Program-made: the position numbers and the translations under genes
Assembly (NCBI GenBank): GCA_020054865.1
Contig: JAIHAR010000001.1
Coordinates: 62,001 to 126,000 of the forward strand
Source of the DNA: Deferribacteraceae bacterium
GTDB lineage: Bacteria > Chrysiogenota > Deferribacteres > Deferribacterales > Deferrivibrionaceae
Length of the DNA: 64,000 bases
Reading direction: 5' to 3'
Part shown: one piece after another, positions 41,910 to 50,410 of the stretch
Position numbering within the stretch: position 1 is the first letter of the stretch
Layout: each line of letters opens with the position of its first letter
The notes under the pieces: model-generated
What the model saw: the letters and a program-made list of their open reading frames with translations, nothing else
Told to the model about the DNA's origin: nothing
Databases searched by the model: none

Positions 41910-42592
41910 GATATAAGTACAAAATAGTGGCAATTGATGATGACAAAACCGTCCTTGAGGCTTTAAAGGCCAATATTTCCAAGCAGACTGTATTTGACTT
42001 TAAAGGGTTTGATAATTTTGACGATGCTCTAAAATATCTAAAAGATAACAAGGCTGACCTGATACTCCTTGATATAATTATGCCTGGTAAAAACGGATTT
42101 GAATGCTTTACCATCCTGAGAAAAGACAAAGATTTGATGGAGATACCTGTAATATTTCTCACTGTCAGCGCCGATGAAGAGACAGTCAATACCGCTTTTG
42201 AATTGGGTGCGGAAGACTATGTAGTCAAGTCAAAGTATGAGGCAGAGCTTCTTGCAAGGATAAAGAGAATTTTGGCGGAAAAAGATGCAAGAGAAAAACT
42301 TATGCAGTATGAAAAGGATAAGGTAGTGTTGCAGTTTGCAGGCTCGGTAGCACACCATTTCAATCAGCCTCTTACGGCACTTACGATGATTAATCCGATT
42401 TTGCAGGAGCTTATGTCAACAAAATACCCAGAAGCCTACGAATCTATAAAAAAATATCTTAACTTTATCGATGAAGCTACAGAGAGGCTAACAGAGCTGG
42501 TAGCCAACAAACTCAGAAAATATTCTACCATAGAATATATTCAAAATATTGATATTTTGGATATTGACCAGCTTGACAAAAAACAGCAGTAA
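41906..42592 (+). CDS. Receiver domain fused to a DHp (HisKA) domain, no ATPase domain
   Basis: A 228-aa protein. Residues 1-125 are a receiver: DDDK near 12-15, acceptor Asp in LILLDIIMPG, Lys in YVVKSKY. A coiled linker leads to a DHp hairpin with an intact H-box (FAGSVAHHFNQPLTALTM, His about 150), ending about residue 210. No HATPase domain follows; the reading frame stops and a convergent gene begins at the next base. It could be a phosphorelay intermediate that moves phosphate between its own Asp and His, or a shortened kinase. GGAGA precedes the ATG. Confidence 0.85.
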   Translation: MRYKYKIVAIDDDKTVLEALKANISKQTVFDFKGFDNFDDALKYLKDNKADLILLDIIMPGKNGFECFTILRKDKDLMEIPVIFLTVSADEETVNTAFELGAEDYVVKSKYEAELLARIKRILAEKDAREKLMQYEKDKVVLQFAGSVAHHFNQPLTALTMINPILQELMSTKYPEAYESIKKYLNFIDEATERLTELVANKLRKYSTIEYIQNIDILDIDQLDKKQQ

Positions 42593-43228
42593 TTACGTAT
42601 AAAAATAAACCGATACAAAATGGGCTGTTGTCCCCAATATAACAAAAATATGCCAAATTTCATGAAAGCCAAATACCCCAGGAATGGGATTTGGCTTTTT
42701 AATTGCGTAAATTACGGCGCCAACTGTATAAAAAATTCCGCCTGCAACAAGCCATAACAATCCAGAAGCGCTTAAGTTTTTATAAATTGGATATATGGCT
42801 ACAATTACAATCCACCCCATTATCAGATAAATTGACGTGTAAAGTATCCGGGGAGCATTTATAAAAAAAAGTTTGAAGATAAGTCCAGAAAGTGCAAGCC
42901 CCCAAATCGTGCCAAATATTGACCACCCCCATCCGCCATTTAACGTTATAAGGCAAAACGGAGTGTAAGTGCCTGCAATCATAAAGAAAATCATAATATG
43001 GTCAACTTTTTTCAAGATTAATTTTGCTTTTGTATTTTTAGGAATCAGGTGATAAAATCCACTTGCAAGATAAAGCAAAATCATAGAAGCGCCAAATATG
43101 GAGTAAGAAACAATGTGATAAGGGCTACTAAGCCTCACACCTTTAAAAATGGCAACAACCGTCAAAAAAACGGCAACGGCAGCATACAACAAATGCGTTA
43201 GGGAGCTTACCAATTCTTCTCTTTCCAT
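42593..43228 (-). CDS. Hemolysin III family membrane protein
   Basis: A 211-aa protein with seven predicted spans, of the YqfA/hemolysin III (PAQR-like) family. Conserved pieces are SSLTHLLYAAVAVFLTVV at the start, SGFYHLIPKN, KVDHIMIFFMIAGTYTPF, GGIFYTVGAVIYA and HEIWHIFVILGTTAHFVSV, the last with the metal-site histidines. Physiological role not settled; possibly lipid related. Convergent with the REC-DHp gene, no gap. Confidence 0.93.
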   Translation of the reverse strand: MEREELVSSLTHLLYAAVAVFLTVVAIFKGVRLSSPYHIVSYSIFGASMILLYLASGFYHLIPKNTKAKLILKKVDHIMIFFMIAGTYTPFCLITLNGGWGWSIFGTIWGLALSGLIFKLFFINAPRILYTSIYLIMGWIVIVAIYPIYKNLSASGLLWLVAGGIFYTVGAVIYAIKKPNPIPGVFGFHEIWHIFVILGTTAHFVSVYFYT

Positions 43229-43394
43229 ACTTAGATATTAAATAATATTGACATAATGTCAAGAGCAGATGAATAGCCATTCAAACTATATTGGACGATT
43301 AAATAAATTTTATTTAAGAGATTAACAAGATTTACATTTGAAAATTACATAAAAGATGTAGTATAATTTTAAAGAAAAAGTAAGAGGATGGAGT

Positions 43395-44231
43395 ATGAAT
43401 GATAATTTGCAAAAAAAGATACTTGATAAAGTAAAGACATTGCCGCCTATGCCACAGATTGCCGCAAAAGTCATACAAATATGCGAAAAACCTAATTTTA
43501 ATTTTTCCGAAGTTATAATGCTGGTATCAAAAGATATAAGCCTTACAAGCTCAATATTAAAATTTGCAAATTCTGCCGCATTCTCTCCTGTTTCAGAAGT
43601 TACAGATTTAAGGCAAGCTACCACCTATATCGGTGTAAACAACTTGAAAAACCTTGTTATATCTATATCATTAAAATCTGTTTACAATAAAACTTTTGAC
43701 TTTATATCTCAAAAAATATGGGAGCATTCAATAGCTGTATCCATATTCTCAAGACTTCTTGCCCTTTTGAAAAAGCCTGAAATTGCCACTGAAGTGTTTA
43801 CCCTTGGAATGATGCACGATATCGGGCAGATAATATTTAAAACTTCCGTGCCAGAGTACAGTGAATTTGTTGAAACGGCTTTCAACAACAATATCCCTCT
43901 ATCAGAAATCGAAAAAAATTTTATAGGATTTGACCATGCCGAGCTTGGCGGATACACAATGAAAACATGGAAAATGCCTCATCTTTTTATTGACGTGGTC
44001 TATTTTCACCATCAATATTTACAATCAAAATTCAAAGACCACAGTGTCATACTTACTTACGCCAATAATATTGTAAAGTCTCTTTCTGACTGCATAGACA
44101 AAGTAATAAACGAGGCTGATATTGAATATTGTGAAGAGGTTTTGAAAATATCAAAAGCTGAAAAAGACGAGCTTATCAATAATTTTATGGAAATTTACAA
44201 AAAAGAAAAAGAAATTTTTGAATTAAAGTGA
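43395..44231 (+). CDS. HDOD domain signalling protein
   Basis: A 278-aa protein with an HDOD domain (about 10-210). LPPMPQIAAKVIQICEKPNF, DISLTSSILKFANSAAF and the degenerate HD segment LGMMHDIGQIIF are typical. HDOD proteins have lost most HD catalytic residues and act in regulation of motility and stress. It is followed after 7 bp by a bacteriohemerythrin gene, so the two may report or respond to oxygen together. Confidence 0.92.
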   Translation: MNDNLQKKILDKVKTLPPMPQIAAKVIQICEKPNFNFSEVIMLVSKDISLTSSILKFANSAAFSPVSEVTDLRQATTYIGVNNLKNLVISISLKSVYNKTFDFISQKIWEHSIAVSIFSRLLALLKKPEIATEVFTLGMMHDIGQIIFKTSVPEYSEFVETAFNNNIPLSEIEKNFIGFDHAELGGYTMKTWKMPHLFIDVVYFHHQYLQSKFKDHSVILTYANNIVKSLSDCIDKVINEADIEYCEEVLKISKAEKDELINNFMEIYKKEKEIFELK

Positions 44232-44238
44232 GGAAATT

Positions 44239-44688
44239 ATGAAAATTTTCTGGACAGATGACTTAAGTGTAGGCTTTAAAGCTATTGATGACCAGCATAA
44301 GACACTGATTAATATTATCAATAAATTTGCCAACGCACTCCTTGAAGGTGAAGGTGCCGAATCTATAGAAAGTGTTGTAAATTTCCTTGATTTATATACA
44401 AAAGTACATTTTGCCACTGAAGAAAAATATATGGATGCTTTTAATTACCCTGATATTGCAATACATAAGTCAGAACACAAAAAGCTCATAGACTATATTG
44501 ATGAACTTCAATCAAAGGTCTATACGAATATAAACAATCATAAACTTGCACTTGATTTGTGTAATGAGCTAAAAGATTGGTATGTCAATCACATTGGTAA
44601 AATAGACAAGACACTTGGAAGTTTCTTGAAAATCAAAAAAGCCGAGAGAAATGAAATTATAGAAAAGAAAATGAAGGGCAGCTTATAA
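44239..44688 (+). CDS. Bacteriohemerythrin
   Basis: A 149-aa single-domain di-iron O2-binding protein. All ligands are visible: DDQHK (His), VHFATEEKY (HxxxE), IHKSEHKK (HxxxH) and NHIGKIDK (HxxxxD). The start FWTDDLSVGFKAIDDQH is the family hallmark. Likely O2 storage, delivery or sensing under low oxygen. It overlaps nothing and shares its transcript with the HDOD gene. Confidence 0.96.
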   Translation: MKIFWTDDLSVGFKAIDDQHKTLINIINKFANALLEGEGAESIESVVNFLDLYTKVHFATEEKYMDAFNYPDIAIHKSEHKKLIDYIDELQSKVYTNINNHKLALDLCNELKDWYVNHIGKIDKTLGSFLKIKKAERNEIIEKKMKGSL

Positions 44689-44697
44689 GTGCTGCCC
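44676..44697. terminator. Hairpin between convergent hemerythrin and degP genes
   Basis: GGGCAGC (44676-44682), loop of 8 nt, GCTGCCC (44691-44697). It overlaps the hemerythrin stop codon. On the minus strand it is followed by TTCATTTTCTTTTC, so it fits degP better; no T run on the plus side. Confidence 0.55.
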
Positions 44698-44707
44698 CAC
44701 TTGTTTG

Positions 44708-46075
44708 CTACTTATCTTTATTGTATGCGATAAATCTGCTGCCTTGAGACGAAACTACTTTCAAACCCACCACTTCATCCACTTTTATTGAATCATAAAT
44801 TTTATAAAAATCATCAGCATCTTTTACCTCTTTCCTGTTAATCCACACAATAATATCCCCTTTTCTAAGACCTGCCTCATAAGCATTTGAAGTCTCTTTT
44901 ACATCAACAACTTTAACGCCATAGTTTAAATTCAGGCTTCTTTTTTCATTTTCTGATAAATCCTGAACACTAACAGGCACATCATCTCTTATTTCAGGAT
45001 TACCAGCAGTCACTGTGCTTTTTCTCTCCCCAAGCTTTACTTTAACATCAATCTTCTTACCATCTCTTAAGATTTTTAATGTAACCGTGTCACCAGGTGA
45101 TTTTGAGCCAATTATGTTTATAAGCTCTTTATGATCTTCGAGTTTTTTATCATCAACAGCCAATATTATATCCCCAGCCTTTACGCCAGCCCTGTCTGCA
45201 GGGTCACCTTTAATTACATCCGCTACCAAAGCACCTTGTGGTTTATCAAGACCAAATGTTTTGGCCAGCTTGTCATCCATTTCCTGAAGACTTACTCCAA
45301 GCCACCCTCTTTTTACTTCCCCTTTCTTCAACTTTGGCAAAAGCTCTTTTAACATATTGACAGGTATAGCAAATCCAAGCCCTTGTCCTGAGGGGATAAT
45401 CGCAGTGTTGATACCTATAACTTCGCCTTCAAGGTTTACCAGAGGGCCGCCGCTGTTTCCTGGATTAATTGATGCGTCGGTCTGCATAAAATTATCATAT
45501 GGTCCCTCGCCAAGCTCTCTTCCTTTTGCGCTTATTATCCCAGCAGTAACAGTCCATGAAAGACCAAATGGATTACCGATAGCCACTACCCAATCACCCA
45601 CTTCTATTTTGTCAGAATCTCCAAGCTTGATTTCATGAAGCTCCTCTTTTGACGGGTCGATTTTCAACAGTGCAAGGTCTGTCAGGGGATCACGACCAAC
45701 TACTTTAGCAGGTATCTCATTGTCGTCAGTAAATTTTATAAGTATCTCATCAGCGCCATCAATAACATGGTTATTTGTTACTATATAACCTTCTTTAGCA
45801 TCAATGACAAAACCTGAACCAAGCGATTTGGATTTATATTCCCTCGGGATATTATTATGAAACTCCTTAAACTGGTCACCAAAAAATTTTCTGAAAATAT
45901 CATCATTGAAAAAATCGGGAATCGCCTTACGCTTTACAATTTTCGTGGTACTAATGTTTACCACACTGTTTTTGGTCTTTTTCACAACATCTGAAAAAGA
46001 ATCAGGCGTAAAAGCATGGCTTTGGGTCACAACAAACATCACCATCAACAGCAATACACCAACTAATTTTCTCAT
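44708..46075 (-). CDS. degP: Periplasmic serine protease DegP/HtrA (Do family)
   Basis: A 455-aa quality-control protease. The signal peptide is residues 1-21. The trypsin-like domain has the catalytic His in TNNHVIDGAD, Asp in DPLTDLALLKI, and Ser in NPGNSGGPL. Two PDZ domains follow (about 245-335 and 355-450). It starts one base after the RseB-like gene and is the last gene of the sigma-E operon, fitting its known role in envelope stress. Confidence 0.96.
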   Translation of the reverse strand: MRKLVGVLLLMVMFVVTQSHAFTPDSFSDVVKKTKNSVVNISTTKIVKRKAIPDFFNDDIFRKFFGDQFKEFHNNIPREYKSKSLGSGFVIDAKEGYIVTNNHVIDGADEILIKFTDDNEIPAKVVGRDPLTDLALLKIDPSKEELHEIKLGDSDKIEVGDWVVAIGNPFGLSWTVTAGIISAKGRELGEGPYDNFMQTDASINPGNSGGPLVNLEGEVIGINTAIIPSGQGLGFAIPVNMLKELLPKLKKGEVKRGWLGVSLQEMDDKLAKTFGLDKPQGALVADVIKGDPADRAGVKAGDIILAVDDKKLEDHKELINIIGSKSPGDTVTLKILRDGKKIDVKVKLGERKSTVTAGNPEIRDDVPVSVQDLSENEKRSLNLNYGVKVVDVKETSNAYEAGLRKGDIIVWINRKEVKDADDFYKIYDSIKVDEVVGLKVVSSQGSRFIAYNKDK

Positions 46076-46076
46076 A

Positions 46077-46805
46077 CTAATTTCCTCCTTTTATATCCAA
46101 CTTCTTATTATTTATAAATTTAATTACATTGTCCATTTCATTGTAAGGAATTGTCCCAACTACTGTATATGTAGCATTATCATAATTTACAGAGTAAACA
46201 TAATTTCCCAAAATGATTCTTTTCACCTGCTCTTTCATAACTGCCGGAACAGTTATAAAAACGCTGAAAGTATTTACTCCATCATCATAAAGGATATGAA
46301 CCGCTCCATTTTTTAACCTCTTTATGTATTTTACATCAAACCCCTTGTATGTAAGCTCGCTATAGTCTGACCGGCTCACATTTGTTTCATCCGAAAATTC
46401 AAAATTATGCTTATCCGGCACATCTGCAGCATGTCCATAGGCATACATAAGTTTTCCTTTCAAGTCGTAAACCTCTTTTCTTACAACGAAATTTTCAGAA
46501 AGCCATAATGTCTGACTAAAACGATCCTTCAAAACAGAAAAAAGTTCATAAACATTTACCGATTTACCGTTAAATTTAATGTCAGGTTTTTTACGGATGT
46601 TATAAAATTCTTTTTTTGCATTGTTTATATCGAAAATTAGATCCTGATACCTGCTGAATATAAAATGCAGGTTTTTGTTTATGTTTTCTATTTCTGAAAA
46701 TTCAAAAGTTGAATAGTGAGAATCATCTACGGCAATTTTAAAAAAGATTCTGTCAGCAAATAAAAATTGCGGCAGAAACAGAAAAAGCAATAATAAGTAT
46801 CTCAT
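46077..46805 (-). CDS. RseB/MucB-like periplasmic sigma-E regulator
   Basis: A 242-aa exported protein (signal peptide 1-17, ending LFA). The N-terminal region corresponds to the LolA-like lipid-binding part. The C-terminal 75 residues (HILYDDGVNTFSVFITV, YSVNYDNATYTVVGTIP) match the MucB_RseB_C pattern. RseB protects the anti-sigma factor from proteolysis and senses mislocalised LPS or lipoproteins. The assignment rests on this partial match plus the operon order sigma, anti-sigma, this gene, degP. Confidence 0.78.
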   Translation of the reverse strand: MRYLLLLFLFLPQFLFADRIFFKIAVDDSHYSTFEFSEIENINKNLHFIFSRYQDLIFDINNAKKEFYNIRKKPDIKFNGKSVNVYELFSVLKDRFSQTLWLSENFVVRKEVYDLKGKLMYAYGHAADVPDKHNFEFSDETNVSRSDYSELTYKGFDVKYIKRLKNGAVHILYDDGVNTFSVFITVPAVMKEQVKRIILGNYVYSVNYDNATYTVVGTIPYNEMDNVIKFINNKKLDIKGGN

Positions 46806-47269
46806 TTTTCATAAACAACACTTGAAACATTAATTGTATTCACATTATTAAAATTACTTCTGTCAAGATGCTCGAGGACAAGCTCCTTCAACTTTTCTTC
46901 AGAAGCGGTCTCAATATTTTTATTTGTATTGTCAGCCATATAACTACCTTTAAAATTACTCTCATAAAGTAAAGCCGAAATACCTAAAATTGCAAAAACA
47001 ATTGATGCGGCTACAAAATAAGGTAATCTTCTTTTTTTGGTTTTTGCAGTGACACTTATCTTTGACATAACTGAAGAGGTCACATCAATTTTATAGGCGT
47101 TAACGGGATAAGAAGATTTTACAAAATCTTTCAGTTTAAGCTCGTTAAGGTAAAATTTTTTACAATCAGGACAATCAGCTATATGTTCAAGGACTTCACT
47201 GACAAGTGATTCGGCAAGAACATTGTCTGCATAATCTGCAATTAATTTACGATACTTTAGACACTTCAT
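46802..47269 (-). CDS. Membrane anti-sigma factor with zinc-finger domain
   Basis: A 155-aa protein. The cytoplasmic N-terminus carries a zf-HC2 anti-sigma motif (HIADCPDCKKFY: HxxxCxxC, about 30-41). One membrane span (about 84-101, YFVAASIVFAILGISALL) and a periplasmic tail of about 50 residues follow. It binds and holds the ECF sigma factor encoded upstream, overlapping it by 23 bp. Release would need regulated proteolysis controlled by the RseB-like protein. Confidence 0.9.
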   Translation of the reverse strand: MKCLKYRKLIADYADNVLAESLVSEVLEHIADCPDCKKFYLNELKLKDFVKSSYPVNAYKIDVTSSVMSKISVTAKTKKRRLPYFVAASIVFAILGISALLYESNFKGSYMADNTNKNIETASEEKLKELVLEHLDRSNFNNVNTINVSSVVYEK

Positions 47270-47828
47270 CAGCCAACCCCTGCCTTATTAGTCTTTGTTT
47301 TATAAATTGTCTTGCGTTAAACAGCCTCGAACGTACAGTCCCAATAGGAATATTGAGCATTTCAGCTATCTCTTCATATGAATAATCTTCAACTTCACGA
47401 AGTAAAATAACTGTCCTGAGTTTATCGGGCAGTGCATCTACAAACTTTCTTACATACCTTTTCATCTCCTCTGTAAGAAGCTCCTCTTCGGGATTTGAAT
47501 AATCTGAAAGCCTTTCAAAAAATGAGTCGGAACTTTCATCATCCTCTTTTTCCATATCCACAACCCGCTTATTTCTATCAAAATACATAAGGGCATTATT
47601 TATGGCTATCCTCTTTATCCATGCATAAAAATGTTCTTTGTTTTTAAGCATATCCAATTTTTCAAAAGCCTTTACAAAGGCCTCCTGGACAAACTCTTCC
47701 GCCAGGTTGTAATCTTTAGTTATATTTATCAGAGTAGAAAATAACTGCTGTTGATATTTAACCACAAGAAGCTCAAAAAGCTCTGTCTTGCCTGAAAGAA
47801 TCTTCTCAATTATCTGTACGTCAGTCAA
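47247..47828 (-). CDS. rpoE: ECF RNA polymerase sigma factor, RpoE type
   Basis: A 193-aa sigma-70 family protein. Region 2 contains DYNLAEEFVQEAFVKAFEKL and the -10 recognition helix around NKEHFYAWIKRIAINNAL. Region 4 contains LRTVILLREVEDYSYEEIAE and IPIGTVRSRLFNARQFIKQ. The start is TTG with a perfect AGGAGG 5 nt upstream; no ATG fits. It leads the operon with anti-sigma, RseB-like and DegP genes. A GAACTT/TCAAAA promoter just upstream points to autoregulation. Confidence 0.95.
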   Translation of the reverse strand: MTDVQIIEKILSGKTELFELLVVKYQQQLFSTLINITKDYNLAEEFVQEAFVKAFEKLDMLKNKEHFYAWIKRIAINNALMYFDRNKRVVDMEKEDDESSDSFFERLSDYSNPEEELLTEEMKRYVRKFVDALPDKLRTVILLREVEDYSYEEIAEMLNIPIGTVRSRLFNARQFIKQRLIRQGLADEVSKVS

Positions 47829-47851
47829 TTTGTCCTCCTAAGTAACTGATA

Positions 47852-47879
47852 TTTTGATTCAGAGTTTTAATAAAAGTTC
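47852..47879 (-). promoter_or_regulatory. Sigma-E type autoregulatory promoter of the rpoE operon
   Basis: On the minus strand GAACTT (47879-47874), 16 bp, TCAAAA (47857-47852). This matches the known group-4 sigma-E consensus (GGAACTT, about 16, GTCAAA/TCTGA). Transcription would start about 47845, leaving a 17-nt leader with AGGAGG before the TTG start. Confidence 0.75.
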
Positions 47880-47894
47880 AAACATTTTTCTTCA

Positions 47895-49778
47895 TCAATG
47901 AAAAAGTTTGTCTATTATTTCTCTGTATTTCTTTTCAATATAGTGCCTTTTTTTCTTTAATGTGTTGGTAAGCTCTTCGCCCAATTTAAATTCTTTATCC
48001 AGAAAGAAAATATTATGAATTTTTTCATATGGCTTAAACCCCTTTTTAGAATGAAGAAGTTTGTTGAATTCACTTTTAATCTTCTCTATTATCTCTTTAT
48101 CATTCAAGCTTTTTATTGATTCACTCATTTTATTATATTTCTTCTCAAGAAACTCCTTCATACTTTCAACATCCGGGACAATTAACGCCCCAAGCCCTTT
48201 TTTGTCCTGACCAACAAGCACGGCATCCTTTACAAATGGCAATTGGGAAATCTCCGACTCAATCCTCGAAGGGTCGATATTTTCACCGCTTGAAAGTACA
48301 ATTATCTCCTTAGAACGTCCTGTAATTATAAGCTCACCCGTTATAGTAAGCATCCCCAGATCACCTGTTTTGAAAAAACCATCTTCTGTAAAAGATTTTT
48401 TATTCTCCTCTTCGTTTTTATAATAGCCTGGCATTACCTGCGGACCTTTTACAAGGATTTCACCCTGGACACCAGGTGGCAACTCATTACCATTTTCATC
48501 TACAATCTTTACAATAGTGTTTGGCAAAGGTTTGCCAAGTGTACCAAAAATATCACAATCCAAACCTCTGCCCGCAATCCCCGGAGCACTTTCCGTCATT
48601 CCGTAAGCGTTTACTATCCTTATACCGAGTGCATCAATCCATTCGTCAAGGTAAGCTGGCAAACTCCCGCCGCCGCTTACAGCAAGTCTCAGCCTGCCAC
48701 CAAATTTTTCCTGAACAGCCTTAAACTTTTTTCTTGCAAGAAGGTTTGGCACAAAGAGAAATGCCAATTTTATCATTGCAATAGACTTTTTAAATACATT
48801 TCCGGGAAAAAATTCTTTTTTTAATTTAGGCAGTTTATCTTTTAGTATCCTCATATTTTTATTGTATTGGGCAGCAACTTTTATCAGTATGTTAAAAATT
48901 TTATGTTTTAATTTGGATTGTTTTGCAAGAACAGAGTTTATCCTTGTATAAAGGGATTCCCATACCCTCGGTACTGTGGCCACAACCGTCGGTCTGAATT
49001 CTTCCAGATCAGAAGCAAATGTTTTAACTGAGCTATAAAGGGTCGAACACCCATTTGCAACTGCAACATGCTCCACAACCCTTTCAAAAATATGCCATGC
49101 AGGAAGTATTGACACAAAACTGTCATCTTCTCTAAGCCCTACAATACCCGGGATAACTTTAAGATTGGCAAGAAAATTCTTATTGGTAAGAATTACCCCT
49201 TTAGGCACTCCGGTGGTACCTGAAGTATATATCAAAGTAAATGGATCTTCCATATTCGTAATATTTCTTCTTGATAAAAACTCATTTAGATCGTCATCAG
49301 TGTACTCTCTCTTTTTAAGAATCTCATTGTAAGAATAAATATTGCTGAAGGTTTTGTGAAGGCTTTGGCCTTCTATAACAAAAATATTTTTTAATTTTAT
49401 ACGTTCAAAAATCTCACTATGCTGGCTAAATAAATTTTCAGTTTCTATTATTGCATATCTTACTTCAGAGTGTTTTACAATAAAATCAAGTTCTTTAGTC
49501 GGGGTATCACTGCCTCTGGGCACACTAATAGCACCAAGACTTATTAAAGCAAAATCACTTACAATCCATGCATATCTGTTGTCAGATAGCAATAACACCT
49601 TAGTTCCCTTTTTCACCCCTTTTTCCATAAAAGCTTTTGACAAAATCAATACATCTTCAAAAAGCTTCTGATAGGTTATTTCTACTTTTTTCTCCCCTAT
49701 CCTGTAAATAAAAGCTGTCTTACTTTTATTTTTTTCATAAGAATATAGAAATACCTGAAAAATATTTGAATAATTCAT
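47895..49778 (-). CDS. Long-chain acyl-CoA synthetase (AMP-forming)
   Basis: A 627-aa ANL enzyme of the FadD15/long-chain group. The P-loop is LIYTSGTTGVPKGVILTNKN; NAYGMTESAPGIAG, GFFKTGDLGMLTITGELIITGRSKE and the long insertion around 295-345 fit the larger acyl-CoA synthetases. It activates fatty acids for lipid synthesis or beta-oxidation. It is separated from the sigma-E operon by 66 bp holding that operon's promoter. The 170-bp gap upstream contains no gene that I see. Confidence 0.92.
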   Translation of the reverse strand: MNYSNIFQVFLYSYEKNKSKTAFIYRIGEKKVEITYQKLFEDVLILSKAFMEKGVKKGTKVLLLSDNRYAWIVSDFALISLGAISVPRGSDTPTKELDFIVKHSEVRYAIIETENLFSQHSEIFERIKLKNIFVIEGQSLHKTFSNIYSYNEILKKREYTDDDLNEFLSRRNITNMEDPFTLIYTSGTTGVPKGVILTNKNFLANLKVIPGIVGLREDDSFVSILPAWHIFERVVEHVAVANGCSTLYSSVKTFASDLEEFRPTVVATVPRVWESLYTRINSVLAKQSKLKHKIFNILIKVAAQYNKNMRILKDKLPKLKKEFFPGNVFKKSIAMIKLAFLFVPNLLARKKFKAVQEKFGGRLRLAVSGGGSLPAYLDEWIDALGIRIVNAYGMTESAPGIAGRGLDCDIFGTLGKPLPNTIVKIVDENGNELPPGVQGEILVKGPQVMPGYYKNEEENKKSFTEDGFFKTGDLGMLTITGELIITGRSKEIIVLSSGENIDPSRIESEISQLPFVKDAVLVGQDKKGLGALIVPDVESMKEFLEKKYNKMSESIKSLNDKEIIEKIKSEFNKLLHSKKGFKPYEKIHNIFFLDKEFKLGEELTNTLKKKRHYIEKKYREIIDKLFH

Positions 49779-49950
49779 AAACTACACCATTTGTTTTTTT
49801 CTATTAGTTAACTTATCAAAACAAAATAATCAACAAAAATCATATAACTTGCTTAAGATTATTAAAAAAAAACATTTGTAATAAAATTCAAACAGTAATA
49901 TAAGAAGTTATGAGCAAAAAAAATGCTTGAACTTGTTCTTGACTTTCGTA

Positions 49951-50389
49951 AGAGATGCCATAATCTGCATTGACAATATTGGCAAAATCTCAATATGGAA
50001 TAAGGCAGTCGAAAGATAGAATTTATACCTGGTAGTAATATTGAAAACATCTTTGCCAACCCTGTACAGATTGATCAGATTTTGCTCAATTTTTGCACAA
50101 ATGCAAGAGATGCGATAGAATGTGATGGAAAGATAATCATTTCTACCGAATGCTTGGCTTCAAAGACAATGGAAAAGGGATTGAAAAAAAAACATAAAAA
50201 AGATTTTTGAACCATTTTTTACTACCAAAAAGGGAGGCAAAGGTTACAGGCTTTGGCGTTGCATCCGGGCATGCAAAAGATGTTGCTTATCAATATGGAA
50301 ATCTCAATGAAAGCACAAATTTTATTCAAAAGCCATTTAATTTAAAAATTCTAAAAGATAAAATAGCTGAAATACTTATAAATAAATAA
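49951..50389 (+). pseudogene. Decayed hybrid sensor histidine kinase
   Basis: Pieces of a PAS-kinase-receiver protein can be read in shifting frames: RDAIICIDNIGKISIWNKAV (PAS start), then a stop; VQIDQILLNFCTNARDAI (HATPase N-box); FKDNGKGIEKK (G1); IKKIFEPFFTTKKGGKG (F-box); TGFGVAS (G2); and, in place of a full receiver, FIQKPFNLKILKDKIAEIL (receiver end), then the stop. Most of the PAS, the whole DHp and most of the receiver are deleted, with at least three frame changes. It is a relative of the intact kinases at 28-33 kb. Confidence 0.85.
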
Positions 50390-50410
50390 AAAAAGCGACC
50401 AGAGGCCGCT
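50386..50410 (-). terminator. Rho-independent terminator of the purine/selenoprotein operon
   Basis: On the minus strand AGCGGCC (50410-50404), loop TCT, GGTCGCT (50400-50394; one G-T pair), followed by seven or more T. It begins at the stop codon of the YuzD-like gene. Confidence 0.85.
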
